DNA of 64,000 bases from DASZWJ01 sp963813895 (lineage in GTDB: Bacteria; Pseudomonadota; Gammaproteobacteria; JAURND01). The stretch lies in contig CAWFAS010000003.1 of assembly GCA_963813895.1 (NCBI GenBank), positions 124,001 through 188,000 of the forward strand, written 5' to 3'. Shown here piece after piece: positions 8,333 through 16,290 of the stretch. Under the pieces are notes generated by a model. The model worked only from the letters and a program-made list of their open reading frames with translations, was not told the origin of the DNA and searched no databases. Position 1 is the stretch's first letter. Every line of letters starts with the position of its first letter. The position numbers and the translations under genes are program-made.

Positions 8333-9376
8333 CTAAGCATCCTCTTCAATCAGTTCCGGAGTTTCAACGCTAGACTTGTTGGAAGTAGATTGTATTGCTT
8401 TGGCACGAATTTGTGCTTCAATTTCTGCAGCCACATCCGGATGTTCCCGCAAAAATTGACAAGCATTTTCTTTGCCTTGTCCCAGACGTTTGTCACGATA
8501 GCTATACCAAGTGCCCGATTTGTCTACAAAGCCTTGTGCTACACCTAACTCAATAATCTCGCCTTCGCGGGAAATACCTTGGCCATACAAAATATCAAAA
8601 TCAGTCTGTTTAAAGGGCGGAGCCACTTTATTTTTAACGACTTTCACTCGCGTTTCACTGCCCAATATTTCATCGCCACGCTTGATAGCACCTGTGCGGC
8701 GTATATCCAAACGCACTGAAGCATAAAACTTTAGCGCGTTACCACCAGTGGTGGTTTCTGGATTGCCAAACATGACACCTATTTTCATACGAATCTGGTT
8801 AATAAAGATCACCAAAGTATTAGAACGCTTGATATTAGCGGTTAATTTGCGTAACGCCTGTGACATTAATCGGGCTTGTAGTCCCATATGTTGGTCACCC
8901 ATTTCGCCCTCAATTTCAGCGCGTGGCGTTAACGCAGCGACTGAGTCTATCACGACAACGTCCACTGCCCCAGAACGTACCAGCATATCGGTAATTTCCA
9001 AAGCCTGCTCGCCCGTATCAGGCTGCGAGATCAGTAATTCATCTAGATTTACGCCAAGCTTACCGGCATATTGTGAATCCAATGCGTGTTCAGCATCAAC
9101 AAAGGCAGCTGTCCCGCCTAATTTCTGACACTGCGCAATGACTTGTAAAGTCAAGGTGGTTTTACCAGAAGACTCTGGCCCGAAAATTTCTACTACCCTA
9201 CCCTTAGGCAAGCCACCAATTCCTAGGGCAATATCCAAACCTAAAGAACCTGTGGAAATAGCCTCAATATCTCGTACTACACCGCCATCACCCAGACGCA
9301 TGACAGAACCTTTACCGAACTGACGCTCAATCTGAGTTAATGCTGCACCTAATGCTTTCTTTTTTTGATCATCCAT
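8333..9376 (-). CDS. recA: Recombinase RecA
   Basis: A 347-residue RecA with Walker A GPESSGKT (about residues 66-73), Walker B VVVIDSVAAL, the L2 loop FINQIRMKIGVMFGNPETTTGGNALKFYAS and an acidic C-terminal tail. It forms the presynaptic filament on single-stranded DNA, drives strand exchange and activates LexA self-cleavage. It is the first gene of recA-recX-alaS-lysC. No CTGT-N8-ACAG LexA box is visible in the 52 bp between the start codon and the palindromic transposon at 9429-9609, so SOS control, if present, must use a divergent or displaced operator. Confidence 0.98.
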   Translation of the reverse strand: MDDQKKKALGAALTQIERQFGKGSVMRLGDGGVVRDIEAISTGSLGLDIALGIGGLPKGRVVEIFGPESSGKTTLTLQVIAQCQKLGGTAAFVDAEHALDSQYAGKLGVNLDELLISQPDTGEQALEITDMLVRSGAVDVVVIDSVAALTPRAEIEGEMGDQHMGLQARLMSQALRKLTANIKRSNTLVIFINQIRMKIGVMFGNPETTTGGNALKFYASVRLDIRRTGAIKRGDEILGSETRVKVVKNKVAPPFKQTDFDILYGQGISREGEIIELGVAQGFVDKSGTWYSYRDKRLGQGKENACQFLREHPDVAAEIEAQIRAKAIQSTSNKSSVETPELIEEDA

Positions 9377-9428
9377 CTTGTTTCCTCACGGCTATAGTTA
9401 AACTGGCTGGTTTAGGCTCTCTAACTAA

Positions 9429-9609
9429 GGGGTTGTGCAATAATAACTTTTCACTTTTAGTGCTTATATTAGGCTCATATTTGAATGTTTTATCCCTAAG
9501 AAAAATGTGCGCATAGTCGTTCTATGTAAGCGTTTTTCTTAGGGAGAAAGCGTTCAAAGATGAGCCTAAGATGAGTGCTAAAAGTGAAAAGTTATTATTG
9601 CACAATCCC
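9429..9609 (+). repeat. 181-bp palindromic element, copy 1 (MITE-like)
   Basis: A near-perfect palindrome with GGGGTTGTGCAATAATAAC at one end and its inverse (one mismatch) at the other, arms of about 75-80 bp and a short asymmetric centre (GCGCATAGTCGTTCTATGT) that defines orientation. It is flanked by TAA at 9426-9428 and 9610-9612, read as a 3-bp target duplication. No open frame. Its near end is 52 bp upstream of the recA start. Confidence 0.85.
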
Positions 9610-9732
9610 TAAGAGCTGAATATCTCTAAGTGGGACCTTTGCAAATAAAATAGATTCTTTAATAACGGATATTATTTCACATATTGGGGTAAGAAAGTTA
9701 TACCTGCTGAATATATTTTTTGCAGGGCATTA

Positions 9733-9811
9733 CCTGTCATCCTGAGTGTAGCGAAGGATCTCCACCGAGTAGCACGTCAAGGAGATCCTCCGCTGCGCTC
9801 AGGATGACAGG
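9733..9811. repeat. CTGTCATCCTGAG palindromic repeat, copy 1
   Basis: Inverted repeat with outer arms CCTGTCATCCTGAG and CTCAGGATGACAGG and inner arms GGATCTCC/GGAGATCC around a variable loop. The same pattern occurs near 31218, 35672, 45883 and 62856. It lies just past the stop of the alpha/beta hydrolase gene, where the hairpin could also act in RNA. Confidence 0.8.
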
Positions 9812-9816
9812 CATAT

Positions 9817-10533
9817 TTAAGCGCCCATTGCTTTTACTAACGCAGCAGGATCAGAAAAAAATGGGGAGTGGTCCGTGTTAAGGCTGATGACTTCACAGGT
9901 AATTTTATCATGCATCCTTCTCTGGTCATATATAGTGACTACTCGATCCTGCAAGCATTCAATATAAGCCTTGTTAACAGTGCCAAACCTGGCGGAAGAA
10001 ATCGTGATAGGTGCTACCATGGGTTGAAAAGGCTCTGATTGTAAATGCGCTAAAGCAAATTTGGCATCTGTCGCTTGGCAGGTATTATAAAATAATTGCT
10101 GTAACCGCGGGGATTTTTTCAAAGAGATCATATTCATTTGTTTATCAATAACCATTTCGGCGCTAATACCTACCTCAGCTGATTTTTTGGCCTCTTGCAG
10201 CAGACATTCGTTATTATCCGGTATGAACGCAGCTATATAAATAAGTTGCGCAATTTTTTCAGGCATATTTTCTGCGAGCTGGGAAATAATTATTCCGGCC
10301 ATACTATGGCCCACCAAAGTGACTGGTTTATTTGCAGAGTTGATTATGTCGCTGACAAATTTCAGATAAGTAGTCAGGGTAATAGGGATTGCTGGCGAGA
10401 GCTCATCGCCATGCCCGGGTAAGTCCGGCGTAACTACCTCGTGGCCTGCTTGAGTGAGTAATGGCGTAACATAGCGCCAACACCAGCTAGCATGCCAGGA
10501 ACCATGGAGTAAAATATAGGTTTTGTTTTGCAT
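9817..10533 (-). CDS. Alpha/beta-hydrolase fold protein
   Basis: A 238-residue hydrolase of the small methylesterase/hydroxynitrile-lyase-like branch. YILLHGSWHASWCW carries the oxyanion-hole HG, GHSMAG holds the nucleophile Ser and the C-terminal DHSPFFSDP supplies the His; an Asp upstream of it would complete the triad. The substrate cannot be told. The ATG at 10533 is preferred because AAGG lies 10 nt ahead; a GTG at 10566 would add 11 unlikely residues (SGDPFEGLFP). A promoter must lie in the 155 bp shared with the divergent lipoprotein gene. Confidence 0.82.
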   Translation of the reverse strand: MQNKTYILLHGSWHASWCWRYVTPLLTQAGHEVVTPDLPGHGDELSPAIPITLTTYLKFVSDIINSANKPVTLVGHSMAGIIISQLAENMPEKIAQLIYIAAFIPDNNECLLQEAKKSAEVGISAEMVIDKQMNMISLKKSPRLQQLFYNTCQATDAKFALAHLQSEPFQPMVAPITISSARFGTVNKAYIECLQDRVVTIYDQRRMHDKITCEVISLNTDHSPFFSDPAALVKAMGA

Positions 10534-10689
10534 AGGGAATAAACCTTCAAAGGGATCGCCAGACACGAGGCTACATTACCCAGCACGGGCTTGACATTGC
10601 CTAAAGTCAACCTTACTATTGGAGCTATGTGGTTTCGGCCACTAAACCAGAGGATCAAACACTCAATAACAATCACCAGGGAGTTAAGT

Positions 10690-10839
10690 ATGTCTAAAAG
10701 ATTGACAATTGCTTTGTTGGCCACCGTGCTAGTGGCTGCTGGTCTTACCGCATGTAAGCCTAAAGAGTCTACCTCTTCTACCACCACCACCGCACCGGAT
10801 AATAGTTCTAGTTCCACAACTACTACTACCACTAGTTAG
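10690..10839 (+). CDS. Small lipoprotein with Ser/Thr-rich tail
   Basis: Forty-nine codons from ATG 10690 with AGGGAG 6 nt ahead. A lipoprotein signal peptide (MSKRLTIALLATVLVAAGLTAC) ends in the lipobox LTAC; the mature part is about 27 residues, KPKES followed by runs of Ser and Thr. Such entericidin-like small lipoproteins are common in Legionellales and mostly uncharacterised. The frame extends further upstream without stop, but that part has no signal character. A hairpin terminator follows directly, so it is a single-gene transcript. Confidence 0.75.
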   Translation: MSKRLTIALLATVLVAAGLTACKPKESTSSTTTTAPDNSSSSTTTTTTS

Positions 10840-10850
10840 TTGAGCTAGTT

Positions 10851-10896
10851 AAAGGGTGATATGCGGTGGATGCTTAATCGCAGTCACCCTTTTTTA
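10851..10896 (+). terminator. Rho-independent terminator after the small lipoprotein gene
   Basis: AAGGGTGA at 10852-10859 pairs with TCACCCTT at 10884-10891 and runs directly into TTTTTT. It is the clearest simple terminator in the window. Confidence 0.8.
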
Positions 10897-10969
10897 ATAA
10901 CTGTTCAGGCGCTTCGCTAGAGACTAGGAAATATAATCGTTCCATCTAGTAGCTGAATGCTTACCTTTT

Positions 10970-11530
10970 TTACTCATATTCCGCAGCTACCGCATAGATA
11001 CCGCGCGCATTTCTCAAGTACTCTTTATAATCTAAACCATAACCAAATACGTATAAGTTTTCAATTTCCAACCCAACAAAATCAGCCGTTGCCAACCCTC
11101 CTGGTAACCGAGCTTCACTTTTATCTACCAGTACTGCGGTGTACACTTTCTCCGCCTCTTGTTGCCAGCAATAGTCAATGACTGCTTGTAAGGTCAGGCC
11201 AGTGTCCAGAATATCATCGACTATAACCACCGTTCTTCCTTTTAAACTCTTCTGTGGCCTCGCCTGCCATTTTAAAGCACCCCCGGTAGTTTTGCCTGTA
11301 TAACGTGTGGCGTGGGCATAATCCACTTCTAAAGGAAAATCTAGGCGCGGTAACAAATTCCCCAAAGGTATGATACCGCCCACTAATAAACATAAAAATA
11401 TTGGGTTTGTGGCCACCAGCTGCTGGTTCATTTCAAGGGCCATACGATCAAGAGCTGCTTCAACCGCATCATGGCTATGTAAGCAGGTAGAAGTTTTAAA
11501 AACAGTTTGGATATCATGGGGCAATTGCAC
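10970..11530 (-). CDS. hpt: Hypoxanthine-guanine phosphoribosyltransferase
   Basis: A type I phosphoribosyltransferase. The PRPP loop VVIVDDILDTGLTL is clear, and the FVGLEIENLYVFGYGLDYKEYLRN segment is typical of HPRT. It salvages hypoxanthine and guanine to IMP and GMP. A GTG at 11530 with AGGAG ten nt ahead gives 186 residues, the family length; an ATG at 11614 would add 28 residues without family similarity and has a poor ribosome site. It lies 149 bp downstream of nagZ on the same strand, an association also seen in other gammaproteobacteria. Confidence 0.9.
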   Translation of the reverse strand: MQLPHDIQTVFKTSTCLHSHDAVEAALDRMALEMNQQLVATNPIFLCLLVGGIIPLGNLLPRLDFPLEVDYAHATRYTGKTTGGALKWQARPQKSLKGRTVVIVDDILDTGLTLQAVIDYCWQQEAEKVYTAVLVDKSEARLPGGLATADFVGLEIENLYVFGYGLDYKEYLRNARGIYAVAAEYE

Positions 11531-11679
11531 GGACAATTTTCTCCTAGGGGTCAGTTTTTGGTCGCAACTTTCAAATTCCTCTCCTTGAACAATATTGTTG
11601 GTTGAATAATTCATATCGGAAGTGCTCTTTAATTTGCCGAAACTCGACGTTGGTTGAAGAAATCGTATAAGAAAGCTGG

Positions 11680-12636
11680 CTAAACATTTTTCTGCTCGGC
11701 AGCCCTACCCTTTAGTAATCGACACTCTGATTCAGGATCAATCTCATGAGACAATCCCGACAATATTTCGCCAATTCCACCTGGATCATTACAGACGATA
11801 ATCATATCACATCCGGCTGCCAATGCCTTACGCGCTCTATTTAAATAGGAACCACCTGCCTCCTTTGCGCCGCCCATGGTTAAATCATCGCTGATGATAA
11901 CGCCCTCAAAACCCAGCTCTTGACGCAATATCTTTTGCTGCCAGAACTCGGAAAAACCTGCGGGGTTTGGGTCAATAGCAGAATAATGGACATGGGCTGG
12001 CATAATAGCCCAAAGCATATCCTTTAATTGCAGGAAAGGTTGCATATCCTCCTGAAAAATTGCAGAAAAATCACGCGGATCAATGGGTAGCGTGGCATGG
12101 GAATCAGCCACCACCCCACCATGCCCAGGGAAATGCTTTCCAGTAGCAGCCATTCCAGCGCTGTGCATCCCCTGGATATAAGCTTTGGCTAATGTAATGA
12201 CTCCAGCTACAGTATTATGAAAGCTGCGACGACCGATGACGGCGCTTATGCCACGGTCTAAATCCAGCACCGGAGCCAAACTCATATCTATACCCAGGGT
12301 TAGCAATTCACTTGCCATCAGCTGCCCGAAATATTCGGCACGGGATACAGCCTGTTGCGGATTCTGCCGGTATAGATCACCCAAATCACCCAAGGCTGGA
12401 AGCTTAGTAAAACCCTCACGAAAACGCTGTACAGATCCACCTTCTTGGTCTACAGCTATTAGTAAGGGGTCACGCAAGGTGCGAATATGCTCAATCAGAC
12501 GCCGCAACTGCGGGCGGTTTTCATAATTCCGACTAAAGAAGATCACACCACCCACTTGCGGATTAGTAAGATATTCCTGTTCCTGAGCAGTTAAAGTGGT
12601 ACCCTGCAGGCTAATCATTACGCAACCAATACGCAT
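11680..12636 (-). CDS. nagZ: Beta-N-acetylhexosaminidase NagZ
   Basis: A glycoside hydrolase family 3 enzyme, 318 residues from ATG 12636. The family motif KHFPGHGGVVADSHATLP includes the His/Asp used as unusual acid/base, and VIISDDLTMGGA carries the nucleophile Asp. It removes GlcNAc from anhydromuropeptides in the cytoplasm during peptidoglycan recycling. GGAG nine nt ahead supports the ATG at 12636; in-frame ATG 12651 and TTG 12690 are less likely because the conserved sequence starts at MRIGCVMISLQG. Confidence 0.93.
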   Translation of the reverse strand: MRIGCVMISLQGTTLTAQEQEYLTNPQVGGVIFFSRNYENRPQLRRLIEHIRTLRDPLLIAVDQEGGSVQRFREGFTKLPALGDLGDLYRQNPQQAVSRAEYFGQLMASELLTLGIDMSLAPVLDLDRGISAVIGRRSFHNTVAGVITLAKAYIQGMHSAGMAATGKHFPGHGGVVADSHATLPIDPRDFSAIFQEDMQPFLQLKDMLWAIMPAHVHYSAIDPNPAGFSEFWQQKILRQELGFEGVIISDDLTMGGAKEAGGSYLNRARKALAAGCDMIIVCNDPGGIGEILSGLSHEIDPESECRLLKGRAAEQKNV

Positions 12637-12750
12637 ATAAATGAGCTCCATTCTCAATGTTACTAATTGTACAGTCGAGCTAAGTAGCAAGTAGGTAAAT
12701 GTGCAGAAACCATTGCTGGGACCTTATTAAAACCACTGCCTTACCCCAAC

Positions 12751-13353
12751 TCACTCAAATAAATCCCCTGCATTTTTAAGAAATTCTTCTTCTGCCTGGG
12801 TAGAAACCCGTCCTAAAGCTTTGTTGCGATAAGGGAAGCGACCAAAGCGGGAAATAATTTCATGATGACGAATAGCATGATCCAAGAACTTCTCAAATAC
12901 TGGACGCACTTCTGGGAATGATAAAGAAAGTAACATCTCATAAGCTCGCAAAGAAAGGGATTGCATGTCAGGATTTTCAGAATGCATAAGCGGAAAATAA
13001 AAGAAGACCCGCTCGACTAGACTGAGCCTATGGTCATACTGATTTTCAATACTTTTTAAACAATGTTCTAAGGCTTTTGTATCCTGCGAATAAGCTTTTA
13101 AAGTATCTCTATGTATTCGACGTGAAAATTGGTCGAGAAATATAATTAACGCTAAATTGCCGCGTGGAGTATTCGCCCAATCGGGGTATTCACCCCTTAA
13201 GACTTTGTCAAAATCTTCTTGAAATTGCTCTTTAATTTCGGCATCTACTACCGGATCACCGCTAAACCAAACCCAGGTGCGATGCTCGGAAGGTAAAGAT
13301 GTTTCTTCCACGTGCCCAAACCAGTAATGTAACGCGGCTTCAATTCTATCCAT
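12751..13353 (-). CDS. DUF924 family protein
   Basis: A 200-residue helical protein of the DUF924 family, seen in the opening IEAALHYWFG, the central GNLALIIFLDQFSRRIHRDT and the closing FGRFPYRNKALGR. The function of the family is unknown; the fold resembles TPR-like helical repeats. The ATG at 13353 follows AGGAA by 5 nt. It lies 22 bp downstream of holB on the same strand and is probably co-transcribed. Confidence 0.85.
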   Translation of the reverse strand: MDRIEAALHYWFGHVEETSLPSEHRTWVWFSGDPVVDAEIKEQFQEDFDKVLRGEYPDWANTPRGNLALIIFLDQFSRRIHRDTLKAYSQDTKALEHCLKSIENQYDHRLSLVERVFFYFPLMHSENPDMQSLSLRAYEMLLSLSFPEVRPVFEKFLDHAIRHHEIISRFGRFPYRNKALGRVSTQAEEEFLKNAGDLFE

Positions 13354-13375
13354 AGCAGTTCCTATATAGTCGTTT

Positions 13376-14368
13376 TTACTCAGAAAAAGCATTTGACCAT
13401 TCAATAAATAACTTTTCATAGGTCAATTGCAGGTTTAGGTTTACTTTTTTATCTAACAATTGTTTGATTTCCATCAGCATATCTAATAAAGCAAATAATT
13501 TTAGAAAAGTAGTATGGCGACCGAGCTGAGTAATGCTTGATAATTGATTCGAGTGTCCAGCAGCGATTTCATCCGAGGTTACTTGTGGGCGCTGCTGTAT
13601 TAATTTCATCTGGACTAGCTTATGCAGCAACGACCATGCTATCGAATAAATGCGAGGAAATTCTTCATCCAAACAGTTGGTAGCCAGCGTCAGAGGATCC
13701 CCCCCCTGGCAAAGCTGAAGCATCTGTTGCAGCATTTTATCATAATCTACAAACCAACCATTTTCAGCAAAAGCCAATGCGCGCAGTGGAATATTTTCAG
13801 CCATTGCTAACAATGCTAAGGCATTATGTTGAGGCAGCTGCTGTTGCAACCAGGGAAGACTGAGAGAATAATCAGGCACTGCAAAATTAATGCGCTGGCA
13901 ACGGCTGCGAATAGTAGCAGGTATAGCCGACGGTTGGTGACTAACTAGCAAAAAAACGACTCGACCTGGCGGCTCTTCCAAATTTTTTAGCAAAGCGTTG
14001 GCGGCCGCAGTATTCATAGCCTCTGCTGGGTCGATAACAACGACTTGATAGTTACCCTGTTGGGCTGTTTGGCCCAATTCCACTAATAACTCACGTATCT
14101 GTTCTACCTTGATGATTTTGCTATCTGTGTGGGGTTTTAGTTCCAGCAAGTCCGGATGGGTTTGGGATATAAAGAGCTTGCAATTACGACAGGCACCACA
14201 TGCAGCCTGTTGAGGATGGCAACATAACAGACAGGCAGCCCACGCCATTGCGAAGGCCTGCTTACCCATGCCCTGTGGACCCGCTAATAATAGCGCATGG
14301 GGCAATGTGTGATTATGCATTTGAAGCAGCAGATGCTGCCATTGCTGTTGTTGCCAAGGATAAATCAT
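13376..14368 (-). CDS. holB: DNA polymerase III subunit delta'
   Basis: A 330-residue clamp-loader subunit. LLAGPQGMGKQAFA is a P-loop-like motif, followed by a zinc module (CLLCCHPQQAACGACRNCKLF) and the SRC motif in TIRSRCQRINF, in the arrangement of delta'. It is the stator of the clamp loader that opens the beta clamp. The P-loop ends GKQ rather than GKT, in line with the weak or absent ATP binding of this subunit. The neighbour downstream is the DUF924 gene. Confidence 0.93.
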   Translation of the reverse strand: MIYPWQQQQWQHLLLQMHNHTLPHALLLAGPQGMGKQAFAMAWAACLLCCHPQQAACGACRNCKLFISQTHPDLLELKPHTDSKIIKVEQIRELLVELGQTAQQGNYQVVVIDPAEAMNTAAANALLKNLEEPPGRVVFLLVSHQPSAIPATIRSRCQRINFAVPDYSLSLPWLQQQLPQHNALALLAMAENIPLRALAFAENGWFVDYDKMLQQMLQLCQGGDPLTLATNCLDEEFPRIYSIAWSLLHKLVQMKLIQQRPQVTSDEIAAGHSNQLSSITQLGRHTTFLKLFALLDMLMEIKQLLDKKVNLNLQLTYEKLFIEWSNAFSE

Positions 14369-14411
14369 ACGTTATATTTTCAGATTGATTTTGGGGTAAA
14401 TACTCGATTTA

Positions 14412-14487
14412 GGGGTTGTGCAATAATAACTTTTCACTTTTAGTGCTTATGAGTGCTAAAAGTGAAAAGTTATTATTGCACAACCCC
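14412..14487. repeat. 76-bp internally deleted copy of the palindromic element
   Basis: Both 37-40 bp outer arms of the 181-bp element (GGGGTTGTGCAATAATAAC and its inverse) are joined directly, with the central ~105 bp missing. Flanked by TTA at 14409-14411 and 14488-14490. It sits between holB and yciO. Confidence 0.85.
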
Positions 14488-14520
14488 TTAGCCATCTTCC
14501 ACATGAAGATAGACTCCTGA

Positions 14521-15147
14521 TTATTGAAACGGAGCTGGATCCCCTTTTCCCACCCGCACAATGGTAGGTGTTCCTTCAACTAGATCCACCACGGTAGTCG
14601 GCTCAATTTCACAATAACCACCATTCACTACCAAATCGATCTGACCCTGCAATTCTTCATAAATATGCTCAGGATCAAATAAAGGAAAGGGTTCTCCAGG
14701 CAATATCAAGGTGACGCTCATTAAAGGCTCATTTAATGCTTTGAGTATTTCTAGGGCGATTACGTTATCCGGAACGCGTAGCCCAATAGTCTTACGTTTA
14801 GGGTGCTGTAAACGTCGGGGCACCTCATGGCTGGCGGGTAAGATAAAGGTATAAGGACCTGGCGTGTTGGCCTTAAGTAAGCGGAATACTGAATTATTAA
14901 CCTGAGCATAGACACTTATTTCTGATAAATTTTGGCAAATTAAGGTAAAATTATGATTTTTATCTAGTTTACGTAGCTTTTTAATACGCTCGAGTGCATC
15001 TTTATCACCCAGATGACAGCCTAAGGCGTAAGCCGAATCAGTAGGATACGCTATAATACCTCCCTTTTTAAGCACGGCTACAACCTGAGCCAGCAACCGA
15101 GGTTGCGGGTGTGTGGGATGGATATTTAATAATTGTGTCATAGACAA
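14521..15147 (-). CDS. yciO: YciO-type Sua5/YrdC-family protein
   Basis: A 208-residue protein of the YrdC/Sua5 fold: KGGIIAYPTDSAYALGC near residue 28, KLDKNHNFTLICQ and the RVPDN motif near residue 125. It follows E. coli YciO almost block for block, including the opening IHPTHPQPRL. YrdC/Sua5 proteins make threonylcarbamoyl-AMP for the t6A tRNA modification; YciO itself is a paralogue whose activity is less certain. It diverges from yciB, with a 113-bp shared promoter region. Confidence 0.9.
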   Translation of the reverse strand: MSMTQLLNIHPTHPQPRLLAQVVAVLKKGGIIAYPTDSAYALGCHLGDKDALERIKKLRKLDKNHNFTLICQNLSEISVYAQVNNSVFRLLKANTPGPYTFILPASHEVPRRLQHPKRKTIGLRVPDNVIALEILKALNEPLMSVTLILPGEPFPLFDPEHIYEELQGQIDLVVNGGYCEIEPTTVVDLVEGTPTIVRVGKGDPAPFQ

Positions 15148-15260
15148 GTTCCTGAATGAGATGCCTTAGTGCGCTAAAATACAGTACTCAGAAGTTATCA
15201 ATTGCACTGCAAAATATGGTATAATTATATCAAATGTTACTTATGGCGGAATAATACCCA

Positions 15261-15854
15261 ATGAAACTTTTATTTGATTTTTTCCCAATTTTTTTGTTTT
15301 TTATTGCATTCAAATTATTTGGTATTTATATAGCAACCGCAACCACTATGCTGGCCTCTTTGCTACAAGTTGTTGTTTATTGGTTGAAGCATCGCCGCTT
15401 TGAAAGCCTACATATTATTACTCTGATTACAGTCGTCTTACTAGGCGGTTCTACCCTATTGTTACATAATGATCTCTATATTAAATGGAAACCAACCGCC
15501 ATATATTGGGTTTTTGCTCTAGCCTTCATTTTCAGTCAGTTTATTGGTAAAAAACCACTTATTCAGCGTCTACTAGATAGCAAATTGAGCTTACCACGTA
15601 AAGTATGGCAGCGCTTAAATGTCAGCTGGGCGTTGTTTTTTGCCATTATGGGTATCGCTAATATTTACGTTCTATACCATTTTAGTACCAATGGCTGGGT
15701 AAATTTTAAGTTGTTTGGCACCCTTGGACTAACGGTATTATTTATGATAATTCAAGCGGTTTATATGTCTAAATACATGGAAGCTAAAAATAATCCACCA
15801 CGAAGAATTCCAGCCCCACATACTATGAAAAGTTCTAATGATGATGACTTCTGA
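15261..15854 (+). CDS. yciB: Septation-associated inner membrane protein YciB
   Basis: A 197-residue protein with five or six hydrophobic segments and the family marks LLFDFFPIFLFFIAFKLFG at the N-terminus, KPLIQRLL and WQRLNVSWALFFAIMGIANIYV in the centre. YciB (IspZ) is an inner membrane protein linked to cell-envelope synthesis and intracellular growth in Shigella. The stop overlaps the start of bolA by 17 bp, so the two are translated from one message. The start is the only ATG before the conserved sequence. Confidence 0.93.
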   Translation: MKLLFDFFPIFLFFIAFKLFGIYIATATTMLASLLQVVVYWLKHRRFESLHIITLITVVLLGGSTLLLHNDLYIKWKPTAIYWVFALAFIFSQFIGKKPLIQRLLDSKLSLPRKVWQRLNVSWALFFAIMGIANIYVLYHFSTNGWVNFKLFGTLGLTVLFMIIQAVYMSKYMEAKNNPPRRIPAPHTMKSSNDDDF

Positions 15855-16113
15855 ACGCAGAATACAACTCATTACTAATTTGTTGCAACAAAAATTGGCT
15901 CCCACTTTTCTTGAGGTGCTAGATGAAAGCCACCGTCATCATGGGCATCCAGGCGCCCAAAGCGGTGCCGGACATTTCAAGATTTCTATAGCAAGCCCCC
16001 AATTCGTCGGGCAGAATAACATTGCAAGTCATCGGTTGATTTATGCTGCTTTAAAAGATTTGATAGGTCCTGAAATACATGCGCTGCGAATCTGCGTGAC
16101 TTCGAGCATGTAA
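15838..16113 (+). CDS. BolA-family protein
   Basis: A 91-residue BolA domain: ESHRHHGHPGAQSGAGHFKISIAS with the conserved histidine region, then ASHRLIYAALKDLIGPEIHALRI, the class II KH-like helix. BolA proteins partner monothiol glutaredoxins in iron-sulfur handling and affect cell shape. Three ATG codons in a row (15838, 15841, 15844) overlap the end of yciB; which one is used cannot be told. Confidence 0.92.
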   Translation: MMMTSERRIQLITNLLQQKLAPTFLEVLDESHRHHGHPGAQSGAGHFKISIASPQFVGQNNIASHRLIYAALKDLIGPEIHALRICVTSSM

Positions 16114-16290
16114 TTCCCCAGATTGAACTCCCTTCTCCCGCGTGCGTTCAATGTGCCGGGGATGAGGGTTTCAAGGATTAGCATTTTTTTGTGATTTCAT
16201 TTTAAACTTTAAACCCATTACTAACCGGTGCCAATTCATACACCCTCACTCCTAACCCTCTCCCACAAGTGGAAGAGGGGAATTATTTGA
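16114..16290. repeat. GC-rich palindromic repeat remnants between bolA and ppiD
   Basis: The spacer contains fragments of the CCCTCTCCC-type repeat (CTCCCTTCTCCCG near 16129, then ACCCTCTCCCACAAG and GGAAGAGGGG near 16255-16280). The last pair forms a hairpin just after the ppiD stop. No gene. Confidence 0.5.

Noticed and set aside
9428..9612. The long palindromes as simple terminators
   Set aside because: They lie upstream as well as downstream of genes, lack T-runs and have flanking duplications, so they are mobile elements first.
10434..10832. A Val/Glu-rich 132-codon minus-strand frame
   Set aside because: It is the complement of the Ser/Thr repeat of the small lipoprotein; the sense frame has the signal peptide and terminator.
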